From: Candidatus Binatia bacterium
GTDB taxonomy: Bacteria; Desulfobacterota; Binatia; HRBIN30
NCBI GenBank assembly: GCA_023150935.1
Contig: JAKLJW010000009.1
Location: 62,001-126,000 of the forward strand
Direction of reading: 5' to 3'
Length of the DNA stretch: 64,000 nt
Shown here: piece after piece, positions 22,810-31,377 of the stretch
Numbering within the stretch: the first letter of the stretch is position 1
Layout of the letters: the number at the start of each line of letters is the position of its first letter
The notes under the pieces: generated by a model
The model's input: the letters and a program-made list of their open reading frames with translations, nothing else
Databases searched by the model: none
What the model was told of the DNA's origin: nothing
Made by a program: the position numbers and the translations under genes

Positions 22810-23637
22810 TCACCCCGCCTGGAACACCAGCCCACCGTCGACGACGAGTTCCTGCCCGGTAATATAGCTGGCCTCGTCGGAGAGCAGGAAGATCGTCGCA
22901 TACGCCACTTCCCAACCGGTGCCCTGACGCCCGAGCGGCACGGGGGTGTGCGCCCGACCGGGACGCATCGAGGTTGCCAGGCGCCCGAGCGGCGTGTCGA
23001 TAAGACCGGGCACGACCACGTTGGCGCGAACACCGCAGGGCGCGCCTTCGAGCGCGACGTGACGGCAAAGACCGAACATCCCGGCCTTCGACGTGTCGTA
23101 AGCGGGAATCCGACTTCCGGGCCGCAAGCCGGCAACCGACGAGACGAATACGATCGCACCGCCACCGGTCATGCGGGGCAAAGCCGCACGTGACAGAAGA
23201 AAATGCGCACGGAGATTCACCGCCATGACCAGATCCCAGACCTCCGGGTCCGTGCCCCCCAGCTCCCTGCCTCCGGCGATACCCACATTGAGCACCAGCC
23301 CGTCCAGACCGTCGAGACGCGCGCTCGCGTCGGCAACCAGACGCGCGCACGTTGACGCATCGGCCACGTCACCCAGGAGCGCTACCGCCTCGTGTCCCTC
23401 GCGGGCCAGCCAGTCGACGGTCCCCTGTAAAGCTGCGCCGTCGAGGTCGGTTACCGCCACACGCGCCCCCTCGCGCGCCGCCAGTACTGCCATGGCTCGC
23501 CCGTTGCCGATGGGCGGATCGGCATCCTCGATGGCACGCGTGCCCGCCCCCACCACCATGATCCGACGACCCGCCAGTCGACCTCTCGCCGCAGCCTGTC
23601 CGCATGCTTCCGCAGGAAGCTCTCGCCGTATCGTCAT
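22810..23637 (-). CDS. Short-chain dehydrogenase/reductase
   Basis: 275 residues. Classical SDR fold with NAD(P)-binding N-terminus, LLGDVAD, LVLNVGIAGG (NAG-like) and the catalytic Ser-Tyr-Lys set in VSSVAGLRPGSRIPAYDTSKAG. The cofactor loop is atypical: instead of a compact TGxxxGxG, it reads GAGTRAIEDADPPIGNGRAM, with an insertion of about six residues. A related SDR subgroup carries the same extended loop as I recall. Substrate unknown. Convergent with the lipoprotein hydrolase gene. Confidence 0.88.
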   Translation of the reverse strand: MTIRRELPAEACGQAAARGRLAGRRIMVVGAGTRAIEDADPPIGNGRAMAVLAAREGARVAVTDLDGAALQGTVDWLAREGHEAVALLGDVADASTCARLVADASARLDGLDGLVLNVGIAGGRELGGTDPEVWDLVMAVNLRAHFLLSRAALPRMTGGGAIVFVSSVAGLRPGSRIPAYDTSKAGMFGLCRHVALEGAPCGVRANVVVPGLIDTPLGRLATSMRPGRAHTPVPLGRQGTGWEVAYATIFLLSDEASYITGQELVVDGGLVFQAG

Positions 23638-23937
23638 GCCGTAGGAAGTACCGGCTGCCCGCGTATCAGGTCAACAAGTCGCCGCCGCATCGACCGCGGC
23701 CGAAGGCATGCCACGTGGCGTGTCGGCAACAATATAAATCTAACAACGATACATGTTCGCCGGTCTGTTACCGCAGCAACGGCTCGATGTAGCACCTGAC
23801 GACCCACACGACGCGGACTGGGACGTAGACGAGTCCCGCTCCCGACGACTCACTCGCCGCATCGGCGTCGGCGCGCCTCTTGCTCCGCGCCATCGGCACG
23901 ACCCCAGCGATCGACGCGCGACCAGGAGAGGCTCCAT
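23638..23937. other. 300-bp divergent intergenic region
   Basis: Between the SDR (minus) and the DUF1800 giant gene (plus). An AT-rich island, aatataaatc at 23731-23740, stands out in otherwise GC-rich DNA and offers -10-like hexamers on both strands (TATAAA plus, TATATT minus), but no convincing -35 partner is seen. No gene supported. Confidence 0.4.
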
Positions 23938-26900
23938 ATGCATCCGCACCACGTTCCGCGCTCGCCCCGCCCTGCGGCAAACGCCTTCGCGGCCATCCCA
24001 CGCCGGCGGCGAGTCGAGCAATGTCTAGTCTGGATGGCCGCGGCGCTCCTCGGGACCTTCCCATCGGCGCTGCGAGCAGGTCAGCCCACCGACGATGCCC
24101 CGTCCGTCACCATCCAGGTGCTGGACGCACAAAGCGGAGCCCCCATCGCCGCGATGCCCGTGAGCCTCAAGGAAAAGCACCCCGACGGCTCGTTGCGCGT
24201 CGTCACCCACGGCAGCACGGACGCCGACGGCACGGTCACCTTCGAAGCCTCGGGCCTCGGCACGGGTCACACCTATGTCCTCGAAGCACACCGCCCCGAT
24301 AAAGGCGGCGTCGGACGCAGTCACGAGATCACTACCGCAGGCAAGGCGGTCGTCGTCATCGGCGACGGGCCCCTGACGGTTACGATGATCGACGCGTTCT
24401 CGCTCGCACCGCTGGCCGGCAAGCGCATCAGCGCCTACGAACGCCTCGCTGACGGCTCCCTCAAATGGGCGAAGGGGCAGGATACCGACCTCGACGGCCG
24501 CACCGTCTTCAACCTCCCCAGCCTCGGAAGCGGCCGCACCTACGTCCTGAAAACGCAGGTCTTCAACGGCGGCTCCTCGGAAAGCGAGGACCTCACCGCG
24601 GCCGGCGACTACACCTTCAAAGTCGGCACGCTGACCGTCACCGTTATTGCCGGTGGCACCGAAGATCCGCTGCCGGGCCTGCGGGTCACCGCTCTCGAAC
24701 GCCAGGCCGACGGGACGCTCAAGTGGACCAAGCAGGGTACGACAGACGACCACGGCGTGATCCGCTTCGATCTCCCCGGCCTTGGCCAGGGACGCACATA
24801 CGTCCTGCGCGCCGCCAGTCCGTGGGATGGCAGCACAAAGACGAGCAACCCGCTGACCCAGACGGGCGCCTTCACGATCCCGATCGGCAACGCTCCGCTC
24901 CGCGTCACCCTCATCGACCACGTCAGCCGCCAACCGCTGGGCACCATCAAGATCACGGCGTACGAACGCCTCCCGGACGGCACAGGCCGCTGGGTGGCGC
25001 AGCGCACCACCGACGCGAACGGTCTGGCGATATTCGACCTCGACGGTCTCGGCGAGGAGCGGCTCTACTACCTGACCACGAAGGTCTACACCAATACGGC
25101 GACCTCACCCGATCTCGGCAGCGCCGGCGACTACGAGTTCGCCGTCGGAACCCTCGAGGTCACGGCCATTGGCGGCCCCGACCGAACGGCTCTGGCGGGC
25201 CATGAAATCGCCTGCCGCGAGAAGCGCACCGACGGCACCTTGCACACCATCGGCCGCGGTTACACCGACCCCAACGGCGTCATCCGGTTCGACCCACCGG
25301 GCCTCGGCACCGGCCGGGTCTACGTCCTCGAAGCCAAGAGCCCGGTGGACGGCACCAGGAAGAGCAGCGACCCCATCGACGCCCCCGGCCGCTACACGTT
25401 CACCGTCGGCAATGCCCCGCTCGACGTCGTCGTCACCAACTACTTCAGCGGCGATCCGCTCGCCGGTCTTCGCGTCTCGGCTCACGAACGTCTCGCCGAC
25501 GGTAAGCTGAAGGCGGTAATCAGCCGCACTACCGATGTTGCGGGCGCCGTGAGCTTCGATCTGCCGGGCCTCGGCAGCGGGCGGACGTACGTGCTGACGG
25601 CGGTACCGTACGGAACCGGCGCCGTGTACAGCCGCGACCTGCAAGCGCCCGGACGCTTCGAATTCCGGGTCGGCAGTGTCGAGGTGACTGCGGTTAGCGC
25701 CGGCGACGGCAGCCCTCTGCCCGGCCTGCGCGTCGTCGCCCGGGAAAAGCAAAGCGACGGGCGGTTGAAAACCGTAACCACCGGTAAGACCGACGCCGCG
25801 GGCCTCATCCGGTTCGATTTCCGCGTACTCGACGGGTCGAAAACCTATGTCCTCGAAGCCGTAAGCCCCGTCGACGGTAGCCTGAAACGCAGTGGGGAGA
25901 TCAGCGCTGCCGGAAGATACGTGTTCACGGTCGGTAACCCCCCGGTGGCCGTTTCGCTGCGCAATGCGCTCAGCGGCGAGCCCCTCGGCGGTATCTCGAT
26001 TACCGCCTACGAACGCACCGGCACTCGTCTCCGCTGGGTCCGCTCGCTGACCACCAACGTCGCCGGGGAAGCCGCCTTCGACTTGGACGGCGTCAACGCC
26101 GGCCGCATCTACTTCTTCCGCTGCAAACCGTACAACGGCGGTTACGCGGACAGCGCCGACGTCACGCACGCGGGCCCCTTCGACTTCCTCGTCGGCGCTC
26201 TCGAGGTCACGGTAATCAGCGGCGCGACCGGTGGGCCGCTCGCCGACTCCGAAGTCGCCGCCTACGAGCTGCAATCCGACGGTCGCCGGAAGTGGACCCG
26301 CGCCGGCATCACCGACGCCGCCGGCATCATCCGCTTCGATCTTCCCGGCCTCGGCAACACGGCAACCTACGTTCTCGAGGGTCATAGCCCCGTCAACGGC
26401 AGCCACAAATACAGTGACCCGCTGAACCAGCCCGGCCGCATCACTTTCGTCGTCGGCAACCGGGCCCTCAACGTGCTCCTCGTCGACGGCATGAGCGCGG
26501 CACCGATTACCGGCGCCGGGGTCGGCGCCGACGAGGTGCTCGAGGACGGGACCACCCGTTGGGCCGCATGGGCCGAAACGGACGCCGCCGGCGTGGTACG
26601 CTTCGACCTCGACGGTCTGGGCAGCGGACGGGTCTACATCATCGAGGCCGACCCGTACGCAGCCGGCGGCGTGTCTACGGAGCCAATCCTGGAAACAGGC
26701 GACCTCGTCATGCGCGCCGGGACCATACCATTCACCCTCATCGACGCAGACAACGACGTCCCGCTCCCCGGAATCCCGGTAACGGCTTACGAAAAGCTTC
26801 CGGACGGTTCGTTGCGATGGGCCAAACGAGCCGACACCGACGCCAATGGCATGGTGCGCTTCGACCTCACGGGGGTGAGTCTCACTACACCCAACTCCCC

Positions 26901-28974
26901 GACCGGGAGCGTCTACGTCTTCAAAGTACGCCGCCCCTTCGGCGAGGAGAAATCGTACTACAGCGGCCCGGTCGACCGGGAAGGACCCTTCGAGTTCCGG
27001 ATAACTCGCACCGGTTCCTACCCGCTCGATCTGGTGCCGCCGACGGTGCAAGTCGTCACCCCGGCAGACGGCGCCAACGTCGACGCCTCCGGGTTCACCA
27101 TGAGCGGCTTTGCCGCAGATAACACGATGGTGGCCGACGTGACGGTCGCCGTCTCTGACCCGCACAAGGGTCTCACGCAGGGCAGCGCCGCTTACGACGC
27201 GGCAAGTCAGCGCTGGACCTACACCGTAACGGCGGCGATGGTGACAGAAGGCGCGACCGTGATGTTGACGGTCAGAGCAAACGACCAGGCCCGCAACCAG
27301 TCTTCGGCAATGGCGATCGTGCGCGCCATCGCCGACGCGGCGCCGCCGCAAATCGTCGTGAGCTCGCATCGGCAGGGCGACGAGGTCGAAAAGACCGGCT
27401 TCTTACTGGCCGGCACGGTCACCGACGACATCGGGGTTACCGCCCTCGAAGCCACCGTCGACGACCCGGTTCTCGGTCGCACCGTCAGTGGCCAGCGCGT
27501 CGACGTCGCGCCCGGCAGCGGGGCGTGGACCTTCTCGGTTCTCAACGGGCAGGTGACGCAGGGTCAGACGATCCGGATCGCTCTCGAGGCCAGGGACGCC
27601 GCCGGTCACACCGCTACGGTCGCGCTCGATCTGGTCGTCGTGGCGGTGGACTTCGAAGGCACCCACCTGATCAACCGCATCACTTTCGGAGCGACTCCAC
27701 AGCTCTTCGCGGAAGTCGGACAGATCGGCGCGAACGCCTTTCTCGCCCAGCAGTTGAATCCGCTGGCGGTCGACGATTCGGCCTTCGTTGCCATGATGGC
27801 GGGGCAGCCCCGCCCGGCCAGTATCGCCGAACTGCAGGCGTATGTCCTGCAACATGCCATCTACAGCCGGCGGCAACTGCGCGAGGTGATGACGTGGTTC
27901 TGGGACAACCACTTCAGCACCGACCAGAGCAAGCACGGAAGCGTCGCGTACGAAGTGGCTGAGAACGACGCCTTTCGCGTCAACGCCCTCGGCGACTTCC
28001 GGATCTTGCTCGACATCAGCGCCAAGAGCCCGGCGATGCTGGAGTACCTCGACAACGCCATCAGCACCAAAGGCAGTCCGAACGAGAACTACGCCCGCGA
28101 GTTGCTCGAGCTGCACACGCTGGGCGTCGACGGCGGCTATACCCAGGGCGACGTCGAGGAGGTGGCGCGGGCTTTCACCGGCTGGACCGTTCAGAACGGT
28201 CAGTTCGCTTTCGACGCGGCAAACCACGACACCGGCGTCAAGGTAGTTCTCGGGCGGACGCTCGCCGCGGGCCGCGGCATCGAAGACGGCGAGGAAGTCC
28301 TCGACATCCTCGCCGGCCATCCCTCCACGGCACGCTTCCTGTGCACGAAACTGTCCAGAGTGTTCGTGAGCGACACGCCAACGCCTGCTCTGGTGGACGG
28401 CTGCGCCGGCGCTCTCGCCGGCGGCGGCGGTCTGATCTCGCCGGCGGTGGAGAGGATCTTGCGTTCGCCCGAAATGGGTGACCCGCGGCACTTCCGGGCG
28501 AAGGTGAAAACGCCGCTCGAATTCACCGTCGCCGTCGTGCGCAACTTCGGCGCGACGCCGAATACGGCGGGGTTGCACCGCGCCATGGGAGACATGGGAA
28601 TGAAGCTGTTCCTCAACCCGATTCCCACCGGCTATTCGGAAACCGGCGACGACTGGATCAACTCGAACACTCTCTTGCAGCGCATCGTCTTCGTGAACGA
28701 CGTGGCGCGCAGCTTACCGGGCAGCGGCGTCACCGGCGTGCAGTTGCAGCAGTTCTTCCGCACGGCGGGTTTCACCACTGCCGACGGGATCGTGGGGTTC
28801 CTCTTCCAGATGTTGTTCCACCACGATTACACGACGCTCGACCGGCAGGTGGCCCTCGACCTCCTGACGGCGAACGGCATGGAGACCTTCGACCTCGATG
28901 CCCCGAACGCCGACGCGAAGCTGCGCCGCATGGTGGCCACGGTGATGAGCTACCCCGGCTATCAGTTCCAGTAA
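23938..28974 (+). CDS. Giant secreted protein: 11 transthyretin/CnaB-like repeats, two Ig-like domains, DUF1800
   Basis: 1678 residues; ATG 23938 has AGGAGAG 7 nt upstream. After a basic N-terminus and hydrophobic signal (residues about 30-48) come 11 tandem repeats of about 89 residues (56-1030), each with YER/K-type and GLGxGRxYVLE signatures, resembling prealbumin-like surface domains. Two Ig-like domains follow (about 1031-1235). The C-terminal 440 residues are DUF1800 (INRITFG..., MTWFWDNHFSTDQSK, NYARELLELHTLGVDGGYTQGDV). DUF1800 is of unknown function and is almost always paired with DUF1501, as here 21 bp downstream. Probably surface exposed. Confidence 0.88.
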   Translation: MHPHHVPRSPRPAANAFAAIPRRRRVEQCLVWMAAALLGTFPSALRAGQPTDDAPSVTIQVLDAQSGAPIAAMPVSLKEKHPDGSLRVVTHGSTDADGTVTFEASGLGTGHTYVLEAHRPDKGGVGRSHEITTAGKAVVVIGDGPLTVTMIDAFSLAPLAGKRISAYERLADGSLKWAKGQDTDLDGRTVFNLPSLGSGRTYVLKTQVFNGGSSESEDLTAAGDYTFKVGTLTVTVIAGGTEDPLPGLRVTALERQADGTLKWTKQGTTDDHGVIRFDLPGLGQGRTYVLRAASPWDGSTKTSNPLTQTGAFTIPIGNAPLRVTLIDHVSRQPLGTIKITAYERLPDGTGRWVAQRTTDANGLAIFDLDGLGEERLYYLTTKVYTNTATSPDLGSAGDYEFAVGTLEVTAIGGPDRTALAGHEIACREKRTDGTLHTIGRGYTDPNGVIRFDPPGLGTGRVYVLEAKSPVDGTRKSSDPIDAPGRYTFTVGNAPLDVVVTNYFSGDPLAGLRVSAHERLADGKLKAVISRTTDVAGAVSFDLPGLGSGRTYVLTAVPYGTGAVYSRDLQAPGRFEFRVGSVEVTAVSAGDGSPLPGLRVVAREKQSDGRLKTVTTGKTDAAGLIRFDFRVLDGSKTYVLEAVSPVDGSLKRSGEISAAGRYVFTVGNPPVAVSLRNALSGEPLGGISITAYERTGTRLRWVRSLTTNVAGEAAFDLDGVNAGRIYFFRCKPYNGGYADSADVTHAGPFDFLVGALEVTVISGATGGPLADSEVAAYELQSDGRRKWTRAGITDAAGIIRFDLPGLGNTATYVLEGHSPVNGSHKYSDPLNQPGRITFVVGNRALNVLLVDGMSAAPITGAGVGADEVLEDGTTRWAAWAETDAAGVVRFDLDGLGSGRVYIIEADPYAAGGVSTEPILETGDLVMRAGTIPFTLIDADNDVPLPGIPVTAYEKLPDGSLRWAKRADTDANGMVRFDLTGVSLTTPNSPTGSVYVFKVRRPFGEEKSYYSGPVDREGPFEFRITRTGSYPLDLVPPTVQVVTPADGANVDASGFTMSGFAADNTMVADVTVAVSDPHKGLTQGSAAYDAASQRWTYTVTAAMVTEGATVMLTVRANDQARNQSSAMAIVRAIADAAPPQIVVSSHRQGDEVEKTGFLLAGTVTDDIGVTALEATVDDPVLGRTVSGQRVDVAPGSGAWTFSVLNGQVTQGQTIRIALEARDAAGHTATVALDLVVVAVDFEGTHLINRITFGATPQLFAEVGQIGANAFLAQQLNPLAVDDSAFVAMMAGQPRPASIAELQAYVLQHAIYSRRQLREVMTWFWDNHFSTDQSKHGSVAYEVAENDAFRVNALGDFRILLDISAKSPAMLEYLDNAISTKGSPNENYARELLELHTLGVDGGYTQGDVEEVARAFTGWTVQNGQFAFDAANHDTGVKVVLGRTLAAGRGIEDGEEVLDILAGHPSTARFLCTKLSRVFVSDTPTPALVDGCAGALAGGGGLISPAVERILRSPEMGDPRHFRAKVKTPLEFTVAVVRNFGATPNTAGLHRAMGDMGMKLFLNPIPTGYSETGDDWINSNTLLQRIVFVNDVARSLPGSGVTGVQLQQFFRTAGFTTADGIVGFLFQMLFHHDYTTLDRQVALDLLTANGMETFDLDAPNADAKLRRMVATVMSYPGYQFQ
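24103..27027 (+). repeat. Eleven in-frame tandem repeats, alternating A/B types
   Basis: Repeat unit about 266 bp. Odd-numbered repeats carry SPxDGS...G.xTFxVGNaP; even-numbered repeats carry NGG/YxxG...DL..AGDYxFxVGT. The order is five A-B pairs plus a terminal A, implying duplication of a two-repeat unit. Confidence 0.85.
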
Positions 28975-28995
28975 GCCCGAGGAGAGGACCCATTC

Positions 28996-30252
28996 ATGGT
29001 AACGCGACGTGAGTTCTTCCGCTACTTGGCGGCCGCCTCGGCGGCGACCGCCGGCTTCGCACTGAGCAATCCCTTGCGTCCACGCCTCCGCATGGCACGC
29101 GCAGCGGTCGGCAAGACGCTCGTCGTTGTCTTCCAGCGCGGGGGTTGCGACGGGCTGAACACGGTAATCCCGTACGGGGATCCGAACTACGCCGGCCTCA
29201 GACCGACCATCGGCATCGCACCGCCCTCGGCGGGCGACCCGGCCTCGGCAGTCGACCTCGACGGCTTCTTCGGCCTCCATCCCGGCCTCGCGGCGCTCGC
29301 GCCGATCCACGCCGAGGGTCACCTCGCCGTGCTGCCGGCGGTACAATACCCGGATGCCTCGCAGTCGCATTTCGACAGTCAGCTCTTCATCGAAAGCGCG
29401 GCCGTCTCGAAGACCCTCGACGGCTGGCTGAATCGGCATCTCGTCACCGTCCCACAACCCGCCGCGCTGCGCGCGGTCGGCTTCGGCGCGGAACTGCCCG
29501 ACGCGCTGCGCGGGCAGGCGGTGGTGTCGGCGTTCAACGACATCACCGACTTTACGCTCGGATTGCCGGATGGGGAGGAAGACGTCCTGCTCGCCGATCT
29601 CGGCCGAATCTACAGCCAGCAACCGGACGACACCAAAGCCTACCGCACGCTGGTCCAAAACAGCGGCCGGGTCGTCATCAACGACCTCGCCGTCCTGAGC
29701 GAAGTCGACCCACGCAGCTATGTGCCCGCCAACGGGGCCGTCTATCCGAACTCAACCTTCGGGACCCAGCTTCGACAGGTGGCACAGCTCGTCAAGGTGG
29801 GCCTCGGATTGGAGATCGCCGCGCTGAGCATCGGCGGCTGGGACACGCACACGGACCAAGGTGGCGGACAGACGAACGGCCAGCAATCGCGCCGTCACCA
29901 GGATTTTGCGCGCGGGATCGCCGCGCTCTATGCGGATCTCGGCCCGATGATGCAGGATGTCGTCGTACTCACGATGACCGAGTTCGGGCGCACCGCACGC
30001 GAGAACGACAATCGCGGCACCGATCACGGCCACGCCGGCGCCTGGTTCGTTGCCGGGCACGCGGTCCGCGGCGGGATGTACGGCGCATGGCCCGGTCTCG
30101 GGACTGCGCAGATGGTGCGCGGTCGCTACCTCGATCACAGCCTCGACTTCCGCGATGTCATGGGCGACGTGCTGACGCGCCACATGGGGAATACGGACCT
30201 GGCCACGCTCCTGCCCGGGCACACGTACACGCCCGTCGGGTTCATGGCGTGA
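28996..30252 (+). CDS. DUF1501 family Tat-exported protein
   Basis: 418 residues. N-terminal twin-arginine signal (TRREFFRYLAAAS) followed by LVVVFQRGGCDGLNTVIPYGD, the usual DUF1501 start. Further conserved features: SQSHFDSQLFIE, GWDTHTDQGG and LTMTEFGRTARENDNRGTDHGHAG, the last with His/Asp residues that in the sulfatase/phosphatase-like fold bind metal. A GAGGAGAGGA ribosome site overlaps the end of the DUF1800 leader region. Expected to fold in the cytoplasm and be exported to act with the DUF1800 protein; the activity of the pair is unknown. Confidence 0.92.
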   Translation: MVTRREFFRYLAAASAATAGFALSNPLRPRLRMARAAVGKTLVVVFQRGGCDGLNTVIPYGDPNYAGLRPTIGIAPPSAGDPASAVDLDGFFGLHPGLAALAPIHAEGHLAVLPAVQYPDASQSHFDSQLFIESAAVSKTLDGWLNRHLVTVPQPAALRAVGFGAELPDALRGQAVVSAFNDITDFTLGLPDGEEDVLLADLGRIYSQQPDDTKAYRTLVQNSGRVVINDLAVLSEVDPRSYVPANGAVYPNSTFGTQLRQVAQLVKVGLGLEIAALSIGGWDTHTDQGGGQTNGQQSRRHQDFARGIAALYADLGPMMQDVVVLTMTEFGRTARENDNRGTDHGHAGAWFVAGHAVRGGMYGAWPGLGTAQMVRGRYLDHSLDFRDVMGDVLTRHMGNTDLATLLPGHTYTPVGFMA

Positions 30253-30330
30253 GAAAGGCGCCGCCGCCGGACCGAGCCGGGGAACCGACACGCCAAGGAT
30301 TTTCGACGTCGCCCCTGGCTAACCAATTTG

Positions 30331-30358
30331 TTGACAGGGAGCCAACCCATCGCATAGA
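30331..30358 (+). promoter_or_regulatory. Sigma70-type promoter for the beta-helix gene
   Basis: Perfect TTGACA at 30331-30336, 16-bp spacer, CATAGA at 30353-30358. The leader to the ATG at 30393 contains GGGAGG as ribosome site. Confidence 0.55.
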
Positions 30359-30392
30359 AGGCTGCATATCCTAACCCGATGGGAGGCCTCCG

Positions 30393-31214
30393 ATGCGTGT
30401 CTTCTCTGCGCCCGGCCCGGTGCGGTGCATGCTCTCGGCTGCAGTTCTCTCCACGGTGGTCGTCGCCTTGCCCCTGCCGGCTCGTTCCCTGGACGTGACC
30501 GCGTGCGGTCAGACCGTTCCTGCCGGGACGGTCGGGGTGGTGGTGGGGGACCTGGTCTGCCCGTTCGCCGAGTCGATAACGCTCGAGCGCGGGGCGACGT
30601 TGCAAATGAACGGTTACGCCGTCTCGGCGGAGAGTTCGGTCAATGGCCACGTCGGCATCGCCTGCCTGGCGGGACGCTGCCGCGTCGAGGGTCCCGGCCG
30701 GGTGAGCGGCTTCGGGGGCGTCGCGATCACCGGGCTCGACCCGAGCCGACTGGAGGTCTCTGACGTCGAGGTGAGCGACAGCGGGATCGGGATCCTTGGC
30801 AATCGATTGAGGCTGAACAACGTTCAGCTCCGAGCGCACCAGGACTGGGGGGCGAGCGCGGATCGCCTCGTCGCCACCAACGTCGCCGCCTTCGACAACC
30901 CGGGCTACGGTATTACCGGCAAGAACCTGCGTCTCACCGACGTTTCCGCGACCGGTAACGGACATGACGGCGTGTATTGCAACCGCCTGAGGGCCGAGCG
31001 GCTGACGTCCACGGGCAACGGCGGATACGGAGTGCGGGCGATCTATCCCGGCGTCAATACACTCAAGGCGTCAACGGTGACCGGCAACACGACCGCCGAC
31101 ATCGGTGCACAGCGGACTCCCCGCCTGCCGGGCGGCACCACGTGCGGAACGAGCCGTCGTCTGAGCGAGGGCAGCGTCGATCTCGGCACGTGGGGCGTGT
31201 GCACCAACGACTGA
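30393..31214 (+). CDS. Secreted right-handed beta-helix protein
   Basis: 273 residues with signal peptide (about 1-32, ending PARSLD). The middle consists of short, regular coils (LEVSDVEVSDSGIGI, LRLNNVQLRA, LRLTDVSATGNGHDGVY, LRAERLTSTGNGGYGV) typical of pectate-lyase-like parallel beta-helices. Paired cysteines near both ends suggest disulfides. No catalytic residues can be assigned. It has its own promoter and follows DUF1501 by 140 bp, so it is probably independent of that pair. Confidence 0.7.
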   Translation: MRVFSAPGPVRCMLSAAVLSTVVVALPLPARSLDVTACGQTVPAGTVGVVVGDLVCPFAESITLERGATLQMNGYAVSAESSVNGHVGIACLAGRCRVEGPGRVSGFGGVAITGLDPSRLEVSDVEVSDSGIGILGNRLRLNNVQLRAHQDWGASADRLVATNVAAFDNPGYGITGKNLRLTDVSATGNGHDGVYCNRLRAERLTSTGNGGYGVRAIYPGVNTLKASTVTGNTTADIGAQRTPRLPGGTTCGTSRRLSEGSVDLGTWGVCTND

Positions 31215-31377
31215 CGGCGGCTCACCGGACCGAGCGCTGCACGGCGGCCCTGTCTGGCTTATTCGCGTGGAACCCGTACGCTCCCACCCATACACCGGCC
31301 CGGCGTCGCCGCAGTGCCTGCACAGACATTCATCCCCCCGCCGGCGTGCGGTCAGACGAGCAGTGGGTCACTGGGCG

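Noticed and set aside
24103..27027. CRISPR array
   Set aside because: The periodicity is about 266 bp and in-frame protein-coding; there are no short identical repeats with unique spacers anywhere in the window.
25105..27369. 754-codon open frame antisense to the repeat region
   Set aside because: Mirrors the tandem repeats of the DUF1800 protein; no signal, motif or ribosome site.
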